Positions 46,732-55,572 of a stretch of 64,000 nt of DNA are shown one piece after another (position 1 is the first letter of the stretch; each line of letters opens with the position of its first letter). The notes beneath the pieces were generated by a model. The model was not told the DNA's origin. It did not search any database and saw only the letters and a list, made by a program, of their open reading frames with translations. This DNA comes from Desulfosporosinus sp. I2 (lineage in GTDB: Bacteria; Bacillota; Desulfitobacteriia; Desulfitobacteriales; Desulfitobacteriaceae), in assembly GCF_000960765.1 (NCBI RefSeq), contig NZ_JYNH01000002.1:62001-126000 (forward strand). Direction: 5' to 3'. The position numbers and the translations under genes were made by a program.

Positions 46732-47024
46732 TTATGATCTTAGTTGGTCTTGTCTGTAAACTTTTCTTTTATCCTTTGAGTTGCAATTTGATTGGAAAAT
46801 AAAATCCTGCAGAGTTCCAAACTGACAGGCCCAGGCGCAAATGAATTTATTTGCTAAAAAAACAACAAGCAGAAATACTAAAAGTGCTATTAACCTAGGC
46901 GGAAAAATAATTCCTTTGATCGCATAAGAGAAAATCATATCCTTCACCGTTGACATTGAATTAGGTTCGGGCCCTAAAATTACTCCAAAAATAATAAAAA
47001 TGAGGTAAGAAGCAAGGTATGTTT
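46732..47024 (-). pseudogene. Truncated membrane iron-sulfur protein
   Basis: The frame reads YLASYLIFIIFGVILGPEPNSMSTVKDMIFSYAIKGIIFPPRLIALLVFLLVVFLANKFICAWACQFGTLQDFIF and ends soon after. The CAWACQFG motif and helices mark a membrane 4Fe-4S protein. The coding sense continues upstream of the ATG at 46956 without a start, up to a stop and the edge of repeat R4 copy 1. The C-terminal ferredoxin part is absent. Both ends therefore look lost. Confidence 0.68.
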
Positions 47025-47032
47025 ACCGCACA

Positions 47033-47080
47033 CAAAATAGACTGGCTTACTGACGGGTTAGTTTCTTGAATGTGCCTTAG
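47033..47080 (+). repeat. R4 repeat, copy 1 (left end missing)
   Basis: The segment from CAAAATAGACTGGC to TTGAATGTGCCTTAG matches 55528-55571. Only the TGCCTTAA end of the element is present. It abuts the broken 5' end of the iron-sulfur gene fragment. Confidence 0.7.
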
Positions 47081-47514
47081 TTGAGGATAACCTTCTGGAC
47101 TTATAATACTGAGAGAGTGTGTCATAAATATGGCAAAAGTTTGAACTAACTATGGCTATTAAAAAGTCAAGAATCGTCCGTGCGAAAATTATACACGAAG
47201 TTGTCTATAGCTTGTGTTAGAATATGTTACAAGATGCAGAAAAGAGAAGGGCTGTTCCGCGCCAAAAACATAAATTAGCTGAAGAAAGAATGAGTATGGA
47301 TAAATTATTAAAGAATAAGTTTAAACGAAATGAGATGTTCGAACCCTTCGAAAAGATTATTCACTCAATCTTAAAGATCTCGGGGAGCTTTTCGGAGGGA
47401 TAAGTAAGTCGCAAATAAGTAGAATATTGTGGTGAAATAGTCAATTTGAGGACGTATAGAAAGAGATGCAAGTCAAGAACCGTCCCCAACCTGCATCAAT
47501 AAGGGGGTTGAAAA
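47081..47514. pseudogene. Repeat-rich gap with remnant of an unidentified gene
   Basis: At 47224-47403 a frame reads MLQDAEKRRAVPRQKHKLAEERMSMDKLLKNKFKRNEMFEPFEKIIHSI and, after a one-base shift near 47371, NLKDLGELFGGISKSQISRILW with a helix-turn-helix look. I do not recognise the family; a transposase or regulator relic is possible. A partial R3 core (AGTCAAGAATCGTCC) is at 47165-47179. No promoter for dgt was fixed. Confidence 0.35.
47465..47497 (+). repeat. R3 hairpin repeat, copy 4, in front of dgt
   Basis: GATGCAAGT and ACCTGCATC flank the core CAAGAACCGTCCCCA. It lies 17 bp before the dgt start, so it would sit in the 5' untranslated region. Confidence 0.78.
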
Positions 47515-48510
47515 ATGAGTGAGGTTCTATGTATCCGACAGCGTACCGAGAGAGAAGAAGAGGAACGCTTATCACCTTATGCAGCCAAGAGCTGTGAGGC
47601 TAAGCGCGAACGATTTGAAGAGGAGTGCTCAATACGCACTAAATTTCAAAGAGATCGGGATCGGATATTGCACAGCAATCCGTTTCGTCGACTGAAGCAT
47701 AAAACTCAGGTTTACATTGCCCCTTCGGGAGACCATTATCGCACACGTATGACGCATAGCTTGGAAGTCTCCCAAATATGTCGAACAATCGCTCGGGGTC
47801 TGCAACTCAATGAAGACCTTATTGAAGCGATTGCGTTAGGGCATGATGTGGGTCATACTCCCTTCGGACATGTAGGCGAGGAGGCTCTGCGGCGGATTAT
47901 TAGTCACTTCGAGCATAATGAACAGTCGATTAGAATCTTAAAGGTTTTAGCCCGTGAGGGTCAGGGGTTAAACCTGACGGAGCCTGTTCTTGATGGGATT
48001 TTATTTCACACTGGGGAAGGTCTGCCCATAACTCTCGAAGGGCAGATTGTAAAAACTGGGGACCGGATAGCCTATCTATGTCATGATTACGATGATGCCT
48101 TAAGGGCAGGTTTACTGACAGTAAGTGATTTGCCTGAAACCGTCCAACGGAAGCTTGGCGTGAAACCGAGTGATATGATTACAACGATGGTGATTGATAT
48201 GATTGAGGCTTCACGGGGACTCGATCACATTGCTCAGTCAGTAGAGGTGCACGGCGCGATGCAGGAGTTTCGAGAGTTTATGTTTTCGAGAGTATACAAT
48301 AGCGTGACTTTACGTGAAGAACGGCGAAAAGGGCAATACATTGTCCAAGCACTTTTTGAGTATTATTATAAAGATATAGCTAAATTACCCGAGCACTTTT
48401 TGATTTCGGCGGACGGAAATAAAACCCAAGCGGTTGTCGATTATATCTCTGGGCTGACTGATAATTATGCGATTGATTTGTTCCAAAGCTTATTTATTCC
48501 CCGAAAGTAG
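47515..48510 (+). CDS. dgt: Deoxyguanosinetriphosphate triphosphohydrolase-like protein
   Basis: A 331-residue HD-domain enzyme. HYRTRMTHSLEVSQICRTIARGLQLNEDLIEAIALGHDVGHTPFGHVGEEAL contains the metal-binding H...HD motif, and YLCHDYDDALRAG the final Asp. It hydrolyses dNTPs to deoxynucleoside and triphosphate; substrate preference in the short Firmicutes type is uncertain. AAGGGGGTTG precedes the ATG. In Clostridia it commonly lies upstream of dnaG and rpoD, as here. Confidence 0.93.
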   Translation: MSEVLCIRQRTEREEEERLSPYAAKSCEAKRERFEEECSIRTKFQRDRDRILHSNPFRRLKHKTQVYIAPSGDHYRTRMTHSLEVSQICRTIARGLQLNEDLIEAIALGHDVGHTPFGHVGEEALRRIISHFEHNEQSIRILKVLAREGQGLNLTEPVLDGILFHTGEGLPITLEGQIVKTGDRIAYLCHDYDDALRAGLLTVSDLPETVQRKLGVKPSDMITTMVIDMIEASRGLDHIAQSVEVHGAMQEFREFMFSRVYNSVTLREERRKGQYIVQALFEYYYKDIAKLPEHFLISADGNKTQAVVDYISGLTDNYAIDLFQSLFIPRK

Positions 48511-48551
48511 AAGCAGTGAGCTATTTTTGTCCCTCCATTAGTCGAGCCAAT

Positions 48552-48585
48552 AAAGGCTTCACACCGTTTTAAGTGTGAAGCCTTT
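48552..48585 (+). terminator. Hairpin terminator after dgt
   Basis: Perfect 13-bp arms (48552-48564 and 48573-48585); the T-tract behind it is weak. Confidence 0.7.
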
Positions 48586-48653
48586 AGATTTTGGCAACGA
48601 TAAATTTTACAAAATAACTAAGAAACGTATAAGTTATAAAGAACAGAAGTAAA

Positions 48654-48675
48654 CTAAGGCTTGCGGAAGCCTTAG
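48654..48675 (-). terminator. Hairpin terminator of the GerMN gene (minus strand)
   Basis: CTAAGGCTT-GCGG-AAGCCTTAG: a 9-bp stem with a tetraloop, followed on the minus strand by TTTACTT. Confidence 0.55.
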
Positions 48676-48729
48676 CCAGTCTGTTTGTGATTTCCAACGG
48701 TTATTGAGCCTTTATAAATAGGGCAAGCT

Positions 48730-49332
48730 TTAGGGTGTCTTAAGAATAAGGCGCTCATTTCTCTTAAGGGGTTCGCTAGTATCTATGTGACCTAATATTC
48801 CGGGATGCATTTGGCCTTCAAGTAAGAATTGGACACTGTGAACGTTAGGAAGAGTCGTCAGTGTGTTAACGATACTATATAACGTTAATTGTTCTTCAGC
48901 AGAGCCGCCACCAAAGTTTTTTTGGAATTCTTGTGATAGATTAATTGTCGCCATGCCATCGGTATTCACTGAAGCGCTAAGGAGTTTTGTCCCCGGAGGA
49001 AGTAGTTTTTCCAACCCTACAGGAGGAACAGCGAGCTCTCTAAACATTGCGTTGATTATTTCCTGATCCGTTACTTCAACAGTACGCTTTGCGGCAATTA
49101 AACCAGTGGCCTGTGAATTGGGATAATAAAGAGTTAAGTTTACGGATTGCGGGGTGGGTTGCGAGGGGGTTGTCGCTGGAGAAGTTGGGGTTATTGGAGC
49201 TGTTGGGGTGGTGGAAATATCTGATGGTTTATCGGATTGTGTTTGAGTTGAATGAAAGCCCATAAAAAAGGCGATAGCTAATAAAAGACAAACGATCAAT
49301 ATAAGCGATGATTTAAGGGGCTGTTTATACAT
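48730..49332 (-). CDS. GerMN-domain protein (sporulation/germination)
   Basis: A 200-residue exported protein. A membrane anchor at about 8-28 (SLILIVCLLLAIAFFMGF) is followed by a Pro/Thr/Ser-rich linker (about 35-65). A GerMN domain follows (VNLTLYYPNSQATGLIAAKRTVEV ... LPPGTKLLSASVNTDGMATINLSQEF ... LYSIVNTLTTLPNVHSVQFLLEG). GerM-type domains occur in spore-cortex and germination proteins. GAGGAAGGTGG precedes the ATG. It faces away from dnaG. Confidence 0.86.
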   Translation of the reverse strand: MYKQPLKSSLILIVCLLLAIAFFMGFHSTQTQSDKPSDISTTPTAPITPTSPATTPSQPTPQSVNLTLYYPNSQATGLIAAKRTVEVTDQEIINAMFRELAVPPVGLEKLLPPGTKLLSASVNTDGMATINLSQEFQKNFGGGSAEEQLTLYSIVNTLTTLPNVHSVQFLLEGQMHPGILGHIDTSEPLKRNERLILKTP

Positions 49333-49689
49333 AATGTATCCACCTTCCTCATAAGGTTCATTATTTGCACTCTACAGACCATGTAAGGGGTTTTTGATTA
49401 TCTATATACTATCATGCTTTTTAAATGTGGGAAAGGTTTGACCAAGGGATAACAACTTGTCTATGAGAGCAAAACTAAAAACTAGCGCAAATTATTGTCG
49501 AAGAAAGCAGGTATTTTTAAAAAAAAGAGAGAATTAAGTATACTCAGTAAGGGTGTCCCTTGCCCACAATTAACTGACAACTTGAATAAAGAATTTAAAA
49601 AGAGGATTTTGTGAATTCTCGGCGAAGAATTGTATAGGACATGGGTTGACAAACTATATTATGTGTGGCTGAGAATCGAAAGGCGAAGA
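49333..49689. other. Divergent intergenic region between GerMN gene and dnaG
   Basis: No gene. A possible promoter for dnaG is TTGTGA, 17 bp, GTATAG near 49606-49634, but both boxes are poor. TTGACC at 49438 with CTATGA 17 bp on is another weak match. No sigma-F/G site was recognised for the GerMN gene. Confidence 0.35.
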
Positions 49690-51540
49690 ATGAACAATCG
49701 ACTTCATGAAGAGTTTATACCGGAAGAGATAATTGAGGAAGTGCGATTACGCACAGATATTGTTGAGGTAATTTCTGAATATGTTAGTTTACAGCGCAAA
49801 GGGAAAAACTATTGGGGGCTTTGTCCGTTTCATTCGGAAAAAACACCCAGTTTTTCAGTAGCAGCCGAGAAACAAATGTTTTATTGTTTTGGGTGTAATG
49901 CTGGAGGAAATGTTTTTTCATTTGTTATGAAGAAGGAAAACTGGTCTTTTCTAGAAAGTGTTCAGAATTTAGCCAATCGATATGGCGTATCCCTCCCTGA
50001 AAAAGAACTATCTCCGTATGAACGGGAAGAAAATCGACTTCGCCGGCGATGGGAAGAAATCCATGAATTAGCTACCGGGTATTTCCAAAATATTTTATTG
50101 AGCTTGCCTGAAGGAGAACCTGGACGTGTTTATTTTGCTCAACGTGGGGTCGATCTTGATACAATAAAAAATTTTCGTCTTGGTTACGCACCAGAAGGCT
50201 GGGACGGCTTATTGACTTACATGCAGGAACAAGGGGTTCAGCCACAGGAATTGGTAGGTGCGGGGCTGGCCTTAGAAAAAGAGGCATCAGGTAAAGGTAG
50301 TCGGTTCTATGATCGTTTCCGTAATCGTGTTCTCTTTAGTATACTCGATCGACGTTACCATACTATTGCGTTCGGGGGTCGAGTCTTGGATGATTCTCTG
50401 CCTAAGTACCTGAACTCTTCTGAGAGCAGGTTCTATAATAAAGGACATCATCTTTATGGGATTCATCGAGCGCATCAAGGAATTCGTGAAGAAGGTTACG
50501 CCCTATTAGTTGAGGGTTATATGGATGTTATTGCGCTCCAGAATGCTGGGTTTCCGAATGCAGTGGCTTCCTTAGGTACTGCTCTAACGCGGGATCAGGC
50601 AATACTTTTAAGGCGGCATGCTCAACGAGTCGTGCTGCTCTATGATTCGGATGAGGCAGGGGTTCAAGCAGCTTTAAGAGGGGGAGAAATTCTCCGTGAT
50701 GCTGGGCTTCGAGCGGATATCTTAACCCTAAATGGAGCAAAAGATCCGGATGAATTTTTAAAAAGCTATGGTTTGGAGGAGTTTAGAAAATCGTTAAGCC
50801 AAGCGTTGACGTATGTTGAATTCAAATATCGGATATTGGTCCGGAATAGGCCTCCCCAGACCATTCCTGAAAAGGCCGAATTAGTCATTAAATTAGCTCC
50901 TGACATTCTGAAAGTGGTCAGTCCTGTTGAACGAGAAGGGTATGAACGCTTTTTAAGTTTGGAACTAGGTCTTACTTTAGAAGCGGTACAACGCGAGATT
51001 GCAAGTCAAGAACAGAAAAAAGGCAAAAAAGAGCGAGAACAGGAATATTCTCATCAAAAACAGGTTAGTTCTGGGAAAAATAGAGATAATATTAAGGATA
51101 CCATTATATGTCAAGCTGATGCTGCCCAGCCCCAACCAACCGTCTATTTGGGGGTTTATCGAGCCGAACGTATGTTATTGCGTTTATTACTAGAAGATAA
51201 GGTTCTTTTACCAAGGGTCATAGAAAAACTTGGGGAATCTTTTTGGAAACTTTCAGCACATCAGCAAATTTTTAATTTTCTCAATCAGGATGGCGGTTTG
51301 CCCGCATATGGCAACGAAACGGTTCAAAGCTGTTTGGCAAGCCTGCTCTTGGAAGAGTTAGATATATCTCAAAGTGAGCGACTTTTAGAGGATTGCATAA
51401 AGGGCATTCTTTCTACGCAGGTAGAGGAAAGAGTGGAAGATCTTCAAGCTCGCATGGCTACTTTAGAAAAATCCGGTGACATGGCAGGGGCTATGGCTCT
51501 GTTGAAAGAGATAGGAGAGCGGTTGAAACGTGGCAAATAG
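49690..51540 (+). CDS. dnaG: DNA primase
   Basis: A 616-residue primase. The CHC2 zinc ribbon (about 40-65) reads [34 protein letters not shown]. The TOPRIM catalytic core carries [16 protein letters not shown] and LLYDSDEAG, and a DnaB-binding helical domain ends the protein. It makes primers at the fork. The frame opens at TTG 49630, but the ATG at 49690 gives the normal start [28 protein letters not shown] and follows AAAGGCGAAG. Confidence 0.96.
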   Translation: MNNRLHEEFIPEEIIEEVRLRTDIVEVISEYVSLQRKGKNYWGLCPFHSEKTPSFSVAAEKQMFYCFGCNAGGNVFSFVMKKENWSFLESVQNLANRYGVSLPEKELSPYEREENRLRRRWEEIHELATGYFQNILLSLPEGEPGRVYFAQRGVDLDTIKNFRLGYAPEGWDGLLTYMQEQGVQPQELVGAGLALEKEASGKGSRFYDRFRNRVLFSILDRRYHTIAFGGRVLDDSLPKYLNSSESRFYNKGHHLYGIHRAHQGIREEGYALLVEGYMDVIALQNAGFPNAVASLGTALTRDQAILLRRHAQRVVLLYDSDEAGVQAALRGGEILRDAGLRADILTLNGAKDPDEFLKSYGLEEFRKSLSQALTYVEFKYRILVRNRPPQTIPEKAELVIKLAPDILKVVSPVEREGYERFLSLELGLTLEAVQREIASQEQKKGKKEREQEYSHQKQVSSGKNRDNIKDTIICQADAAQPQPTVYLGVYRAERMLLRLLLEDKVLLPRVIEKLGESFWKLSAHQQIFNFLNQDGGLPAYGNETVQSCLASLLLEELDISQSERLLEDCIKGILSTQVEERVEDLQARMATLEKSGDMAGAMALLKEIGERLKRGK

Positions 51541-51589
51541 TAAGGTTAAAGGCGCCCAAAAGAATGATCTGAGGGAAGGTGGGGGACAG

Positions 51590-52720
51590 GTGAACGAAGA
51601 GCAAAAAATGGACAGCGTCCAAGCCCTCATTCAGAAAGGCAAAAAGAAGGGTTCCATAACATATCGGGAGATTATGGATGCTCTCCAAGGGATTGAACTT
51701 TCCGCGGATCAGATCGATGATATCTATCAACAGTTTGGTCGAATGGGAATAGATGTGGTGCCAGAACCTGGTGAAGTTGAACTGGAAATCTTGAAAAAGG
51801 GTAAAGATGACGACGACGATGATATCCCAGAGGATGCGGAGGATGAGGTCGAAGAAGAAGCTGAAGTGGATCTTTCCGTGCCTGAAGGGGTAGGCATTGA
51901 TGATCCTGTTCGCATGTACCTTAAAGAAATTGGTCGAGTTCCTCTGCTATCAGCGGATGAAGAAATCGAACTGGCAAAACGAATGGAGCAAGGCGACGAG
52001 GAAGCTAAGCGCCGATTAGCTGAAGCCAATTTGCGACTGGTGGTTAGTATTGCCAAACGGTATGTGGGACGGGGGATGCTTTTTCTAGATTTGATCCAAG
52101 AAGGTAATCTGGGGCTGATTAAGGCTGTCGAAAAGTTTGATTATATTAAAGGATTTAAGTTTAGTACGTATGCCACATGGTGGATCCGCCAAGCGATTAC
52201 CCGTGCTATAGCTGATCAGGCTCGGACAATTCGGATCCCAGTGCATATGGTCGAAACCATTAATAAGTTGATCCGAGTTTCGAGGCAACTATTACAGGAA
52301 TTGGGGAGAGAACCAGCTCCTGAAGAAATTGCCAAAGTGATGGATATCCCAGTTGAGCGTGTAAGGGAAATTATGAAAATTGCCCAAGAACCTGTTTCCT
52401 TAGAGACGCCGATCGGAGAAGAAGAAGATTCTCATCTGGGTGATTTTATTCCTGATGAGGATGCACCAGCACCAGCGGAGGCCGCATCGTTCATTCTTTT
52501 AAAAGAGCAATTGGAAGAAGTTCTTGAGACATTGACCCCGCGTGAAGAGAAAGTTCTTAGATTGCGCTTTGGGCTTGATGATGGACGGACAAGGACCTTG
52601 GAAGAGGTCGGACAAGAATTCGGTGTGACACGTGAGCGAATTCGTCAGATTGAGGCTAAGGCACTGAGAAAATTACGTCATCCGAGCCGCAGTAAGAAAC
52701 TGAAAGATTACCTAGAATAA
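51590..52720 (+). CDS. rpoD: RNA polymerase primary sigma factor SigA/RpoD
   Basis: A 376-residue sigma-70. Region 1.1-like [25 protein letters not shown], an acidic linker, region 1.2 [27 protein letters not shown], region 2 [58 protein letters not shown], regions 3 and 4 ending [30 protein letters not shown]. The GTG at 51590 behind AAGGTGGGGG gives the usual length; a GTG at 51530 overlapping dnaG would add 20 residues. It is cotranscribed with dnaG. Confidence 0.96.
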   Translation: MNEEQKMDSVQALIQKGKKKGSITYREIMDALQGIELSADQIDDIYQQFGRMGIDVVPEPGEVELEILKKGKDDDDDDIPEDAEDEVEEEAEVDLSVPEGVGIDDPVRMYLKEIGRVPLLSADEEIELAKRMEQGDEEAKRRLAEANLRLVVSIAKRYVGRGMLFLDLIQEGNLGLIKAVEKFDYIKGFKFSTYATWWIRQAITRAIADQARTIRIPVHMVETINKLIRVSRQLLQELGREPAPEEIAKVMDIPVERVREIMKIAQEPVSLETPIGEEEDSHLGDFIPDEDAPAPAEAASFILLKEQLEEVLETLTPREEKVLRLRFGLDDGRTRTLEEVGQEFGVTRERIRQIEAKALRKLRHPSRSKKLKDYLE

Positions 52721-52784
52721 GTGACCAGGACTCCCCTATAGATGAGAAATAGATGAGAATTTGAAAAAATATGTTCATAAAGAC

Positions 52785-52813
52785 TTGACTATAGAGGATG
52801 AATTACGTATAAT
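52785..52813 (+). promoter_or_regulatory. Sigma-A promoter of the tRNA cluster
   Basis: TTGACT (52785-52790), 17 bp, TATAAT (52808-52813), 17 bp before the tRNA-Asn 5' end. Confidence 0.9.
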
Positions 52814-52830
52814 AACCCGTGCAAGAGCAT

Positions 52831-52905
52831 TCCTCGATAGCTCAATGGTGGAGCAACCGGCTGTTAACCGGTAGGTTGTAGGTTCGAGTCCTACTCGGGG
52901 AGCCA
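52831..52905 (+). tRNA. tRNA-Asn (GTT)
   Basis: 75 nt including encoded CCA. The acceptor TCCTCGA pairs with TCGGGGA. The anticodon stem CCGG encloses CTGTTAA with anticodon GTT, and the T arm has GGTTCGAGTCC. Confidence 0.97.
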
Positions 52906-52920
52906 TTTTTAATTTTTTGA

Positions 52921-52995
52921 GGGCCCATAGCTCAGCGGTAGAGCCCCCCGCTCATAACGGGTTGGTCCTAGGTTCGAATCCTAGTGGGCCCACCA
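52921..52995 (+). tRNA. tRNA with CAT anticodon (Ile2-lysidine type or elongator Met)
   Basis: 75 nt including CCA. The acceptor GGGCCCA pairs with TGGGCCC, and the stem CCCG/CGGG encloses CTCATAA. It is not an initiator: the acceptor ends pair at position 1-72. The CTCATAA loop is like tRNA-Ile2, whose C34 becomes lysidine, rather than the TTCATAC loop common in elongator tRNA-Met, but this alone does not decide. Confidence 0.93.
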
Positions 52996-53000
52996 TTTTC

Positions 53001-53038
53001 GATGTTCGAGGTGCGAAGCTCGAAGTTCGAATTGCGTG
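53001..53038. repeat. CGA-phased heptad array between tRNAs (copy H6)
   Basis: Five units (TTCGAGG, TGCGAAG, CTCGAAG, TTCGAAT, TGCGTGG) begin 5 bp after the CAT tRNA. Confidence 0.7.
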
Positions 53039-53099
53039 GAAGAACATTTAAATGCGTTTTGTAGGTTCGAAGGTGTTAGATCATATTCCTGAGTTTATT

Positions 53100-53135
53100 A
53101 TCGAGCATCGAGCTTCGAACCTCGTGCTTCGAGTT
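53100..53135. repeat. CGA-phased heptad array in front of tRNA-Val (copy H7)
   Basis: Five units (TCGAGCA, TCGAGCT, TCGAACC, TCGTGCT, TCGAGTT) end 1 bp before the tRNA-Val acceptor stem, so the array is part of the tRNA precursor. Confidence 0.75.
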
Positions 53136-53136
53136 T

Positions 53137-53211
53137 GGGCGATTAGCTCAGCGGTAGAGCGCATCCTTCACACGGATGAGGCCACTGGTTCGAGACCAGT
53201 ATCGCCCACCA
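53137..53211 (+). tRNA. tRNA-Val (CAC)
   Basis: 75 nt including CCA. The acceptor GGGCGAT pairs with ATCGCCC, and the anticodon stem CATCC/GGATG encloses TTCACAC with anticodon CAC. Confidence 0.95.
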
Positions 53212-53305
53212 GATATACCAAGGGTTTCAGCCTTAGGAAATAAATTAAATATAGCTTGTATAGTTACGCGTATAGTTACGCGATTACGATAAGATTTTTC
53301 CTTCT

Positions 53306-53335
53306 TGTATCCTCTCTTTTGGGGATACTTTTTTT
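53306..53335 (+). terminator. Terminator of the tRNA operon
   Basis: GTATCCTC (53306-53313) pairs with GGGGATAC (53320-53327), followed by eight T. Confidence 0.9.
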
Positions 53336-53445
53336 CTTTTTATGAGATTGTTTATTTCGTTAGCAGCTCCAGCTTTCATCTTGGGGTGAAAGCGAGTATA
53401 GGTGTTGCCTGTGGTTAAAGGTTCTTACTATTTCGCAAGCTTATT

Positions 53446-54468
53446 TTAACTGAACTTATAGATGTGTTTGATTAGATTAAGGCCTTGGGATATAAGGCGG
53501 GGGCTGATTCTCTGTCCGAACCTTATGCATGAATTGAGAAAGCTCTTGTGCAGTATAGTATAAAGCTTTTCATCCTTTTGCTTTATAAAGCCCCAAAGCT
53601 CGTCTGCCTTGCAGCTAAGTTCTTCGTCATTTGCGATATAGATATGAGTCACAGTGATGGCGATCATCATTGAAAGATAGAAAAGCATGTAGCGTCTAAG
53701 CTTCTCACATTCAATGTCATTGAAGAGATCGAACGCCTCAATCATCATGCGCGTCACCTTAAGCTGCTGGTCGATCTGTTTGATCATTACCTGCGTGTTG
53801 ACGGATTGGCCAGGCCGACCAATTAAATAGTGATACGGAGAACAGTCCAGATAAACTAAGCTTTTCACATAGGGCAGAGGTAGATAAGCGACAAGGTTGT
53901 CTACATAAAATGTGTGTTCCGGCAGCTTGAGGCCGCACTCTCGCAACAAATTCGTCCGGTAAAACAGGGAATGCATAAGCATCAGCTGGTCGAAGCGAAA
54001 ACGCCGCATACTGTCCCATGTAATAACCTTGCCCTGAGGAAATACATTATTGTAGCGCATGACTTTATGCTTACCGTTATAGGAATATTCGTAGACGTAG
54101 TTCGTGATCAGCAGGTCTACGGAGCCAATGCTGCGCAGCAATGAAAGCACCGACATATAGTCCGAAGTATCCAGCCAGTCGTCGCTGTCGACAACCTTGA
54201 AATAAGTACCCGTGGACACCTCCAGTCCGCGGTTGACTGCCGAGCCATGGCCACCGTTTTCTTTTTGCTCAAGGCGGACAATTCCGGGAAAGCGACTGCA
54301 GTATTCGCGGGCAATCTCCGCTGTGCTGTCTGTGGAACCATCATCCACGACAATAACCTCTACCTCTTGCCCGCCCAGCACTAAAGTGTCCAGGCAGTGG
54401 CGAAGATAGTCCTGCGAATTATAAGATGGTACGACAATTGATAAAAGTTTGATAGTTTTCATCTCCAT
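53446..54468 (-). CDS. Family 2 glycosyltransferase (first paralog)
   Basis: A 340-residue GT-A enzyme. LLSIVVPSYNSQDYLRHCLDTLVLGGQEVEVIVVDDGSTDSTAEIA is the nucleotide-sugar fold, QKENGGHGSAVNRGLEVSTGTYFKVVDSDDWLD contains the DxD-like site. It likely adds a sugar to a lipid-linked or surface glycan. It is clearly paralogous to the 55568-56587 gene along its whole length; the two flank the UPF0104 gene. It lies 18 bp after that gene's stop, in the same operon. Confidence 0.87.
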   Translation of the reverse strand: MEMKTIKLLSIVVPSYNSQDYLRHCLDTLVLGGQEVEVIVVDDGSTDSTAEIAREYCSRFPGIVRLEQKENGGHGSAVNRGLEVSTGTYFKVVDSDDWLDTSDYMSVLSLLRSIGSVDLLITNYVYEYSYNGKHKVMRYNNVFPQGKVITWDSMRRFRFDQLMLMHSLFYRTNLLRECGLKLPEHTFYVDNLVAYLPLPYVKSLVYLDCSPYHYLIGRPGQSVNTQVMIKQIDQQLKVTRMMIEAFDLFNDIECEKLRRYMLFYLSMMIAITVTHIYIANDEELSCKADELWGFIKQKDEKLYTILHKSFLNSCIRFGQRISPRLISQGLNLIKHIYKFS

Positions 54469-54486
54469 ATTATCTCCAGATTATCT

Positions 54487-55443
54487 TTATTTCGTTCGTT
54501 TTAGTTTTATCGATTTTGTGTCCTTCTGCCGATTCGTGTGCCATAAGTTGCTGAGTGCTTCTCCGTATTGCCCGTGAAGGGATTTCATGTAAAGGAAAAG
54601 GCCTAGGGGCAGGAGGGCAGCATACTGTATCAGGTGCAACAGTAAGCTCGCTGACAGCGCCGTGGTTGGATCAATTCCCAGCCCCCCTAGGCCAAGAATT
54701 GTCCCGTATTCAAAAAGGCCAATGGCGCCTGGCGTGGCGGGTATAAAATTGATGATATTGGTGGCGGCAAATACGGCAAGCGACATGCGAATGGACGCCA
54801 CCCATGGGAAGCCGAAGGCCACAAGCCCAATCCATGTCGACACGAGCAGGATAATCCAGGAAAGGAGCACCCAATACATCATTTTCACAGTGTCAAGATT
54901 TAAATATTCACTGAGATAACTGCGAAGCCGCGGAAGAAAAAAGATGAGAATCACGAACAATATAAACGCCGCAATACAGAGAAAGGTAAGAATCCAGAGT
55001 GCCTTTAACAAATTTTGGTCCTTAAACCCGGCAAAGGGAACTGCGGCAATTGAAAGGATCATAATTGCAGCGAAATCTGCGAAGGCCGGAATAACCAGCA
55101 GGTTCGTTATCTTTATGGCACTGTATCCCCTCGGGAAAAATGCTGCCCGCAGCCCCTCTCCGACATGAAACGGCAATACCATGTTAGCAGCGTGCCCTAT
55201 TCCCACGATTTGAAGTGCTGTCATTCTGTCCATGTCCCGGTCAATACCCCGTGTATAGGCAAGTCCACGAATATAGTTGGCATACGCAAAGATAGCGACT
55301 GAAACCAGCGCAAGGCCCCAATTGATGTGAACATGAAAAAGCTCGCCCACATGCAGGCCTTTGAGCGCTCCAATCGAGTAATAAACAACGACAGCTGTGA
55401 TGATTATACCTATGAACAGCTTTAGTTTTGTTTTAGTGGGCAT
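54487..55443 (-). CDS. UPF0104/LPG-synthase-like transmembrane protein
   Basis: A 318-residue protein with about eight membrane helices. VGIGHAANMVLPFHVGEGLRAAFF and NIINFIPATPGAIGLFEYG are signatures of the lysylphosphatidylglycerol synthase TM region/AglD family. It lacks the aminoacyl-transferase domain of MprF. Such stand-alone proteins accompany glycosyltransferases and may act as flippases or in lipid-linked sugar use. CCAAGGGAGC precedes the ATG. Confidence 0.83.
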   Translation of the reverse strand: MPTKTKLKLFIGIIITAVVVYYSIGALKGLHVGELFHVHINWGLALVSVAIFAYANYIRGLAYTRGIDRDMDRMTALQIVGIGHAANMVLPFHVGEGLRAAFFPRGYSAIKITNLLVIPAFADFAAIMILSIAAVPFAGFKDQNLLKALWILTFLCIAAFILFVILIFFLPRLRSYLSEYLNLDTVKMMYWVLLSWIILLVSTWIGLVAFGFPWVASIRMSLAVFAATNIINFIPATPGAIGLFEYGTILGLGGLGIDPTTALSASLLLHLIQYAALLPLGLFLYMKSLHGQYGEALSNLWHTNRQKDTKSIKLKRTK

Positions 55444-55491
55444 TCATTTGCTCCCTTGGTCCAAAGATTCTGTTGATCCTGTTTTTCACGC

Positions 55492-55572
55492 ATTAGGCAT
55501 ATGAAAGAAATACAAGTCAAAGATGATCAAAATAGACTGGCATACTGACCGGTTATTTGAACGTGCCTTAAT
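55492..55572 (+). repeat. R4 MITE-like repeat, copy 2
   Basis: 81 bp with ends ATTAGGCA and TGCCTTAAT. The left part ATGAAAGAAATACAAGTCA matches the copy at 57908 (inverse). The right part, AAAATAGACTGGC to GTGCCTTA, matches 47033-47080. Its right end contains the stop codon (minus strand, 55568-55570) of the neighbouring glycosyltransferase. Confidence 0.72.

Noticed and set aside
40917-47400. Prophage or integrative element
   Set aside because: No integrase, structural or conjugation genes; the content is better explained as an eroded accessory patch.
52921-52995. Initiator tRNA-fMet
   Set aside because: The 1-72 acceptor pair is formed, and the three G-C pairs expected in the anticodon stem of an initiator (GGG/CCC) are in the opposite order (CCCG/CGGG).
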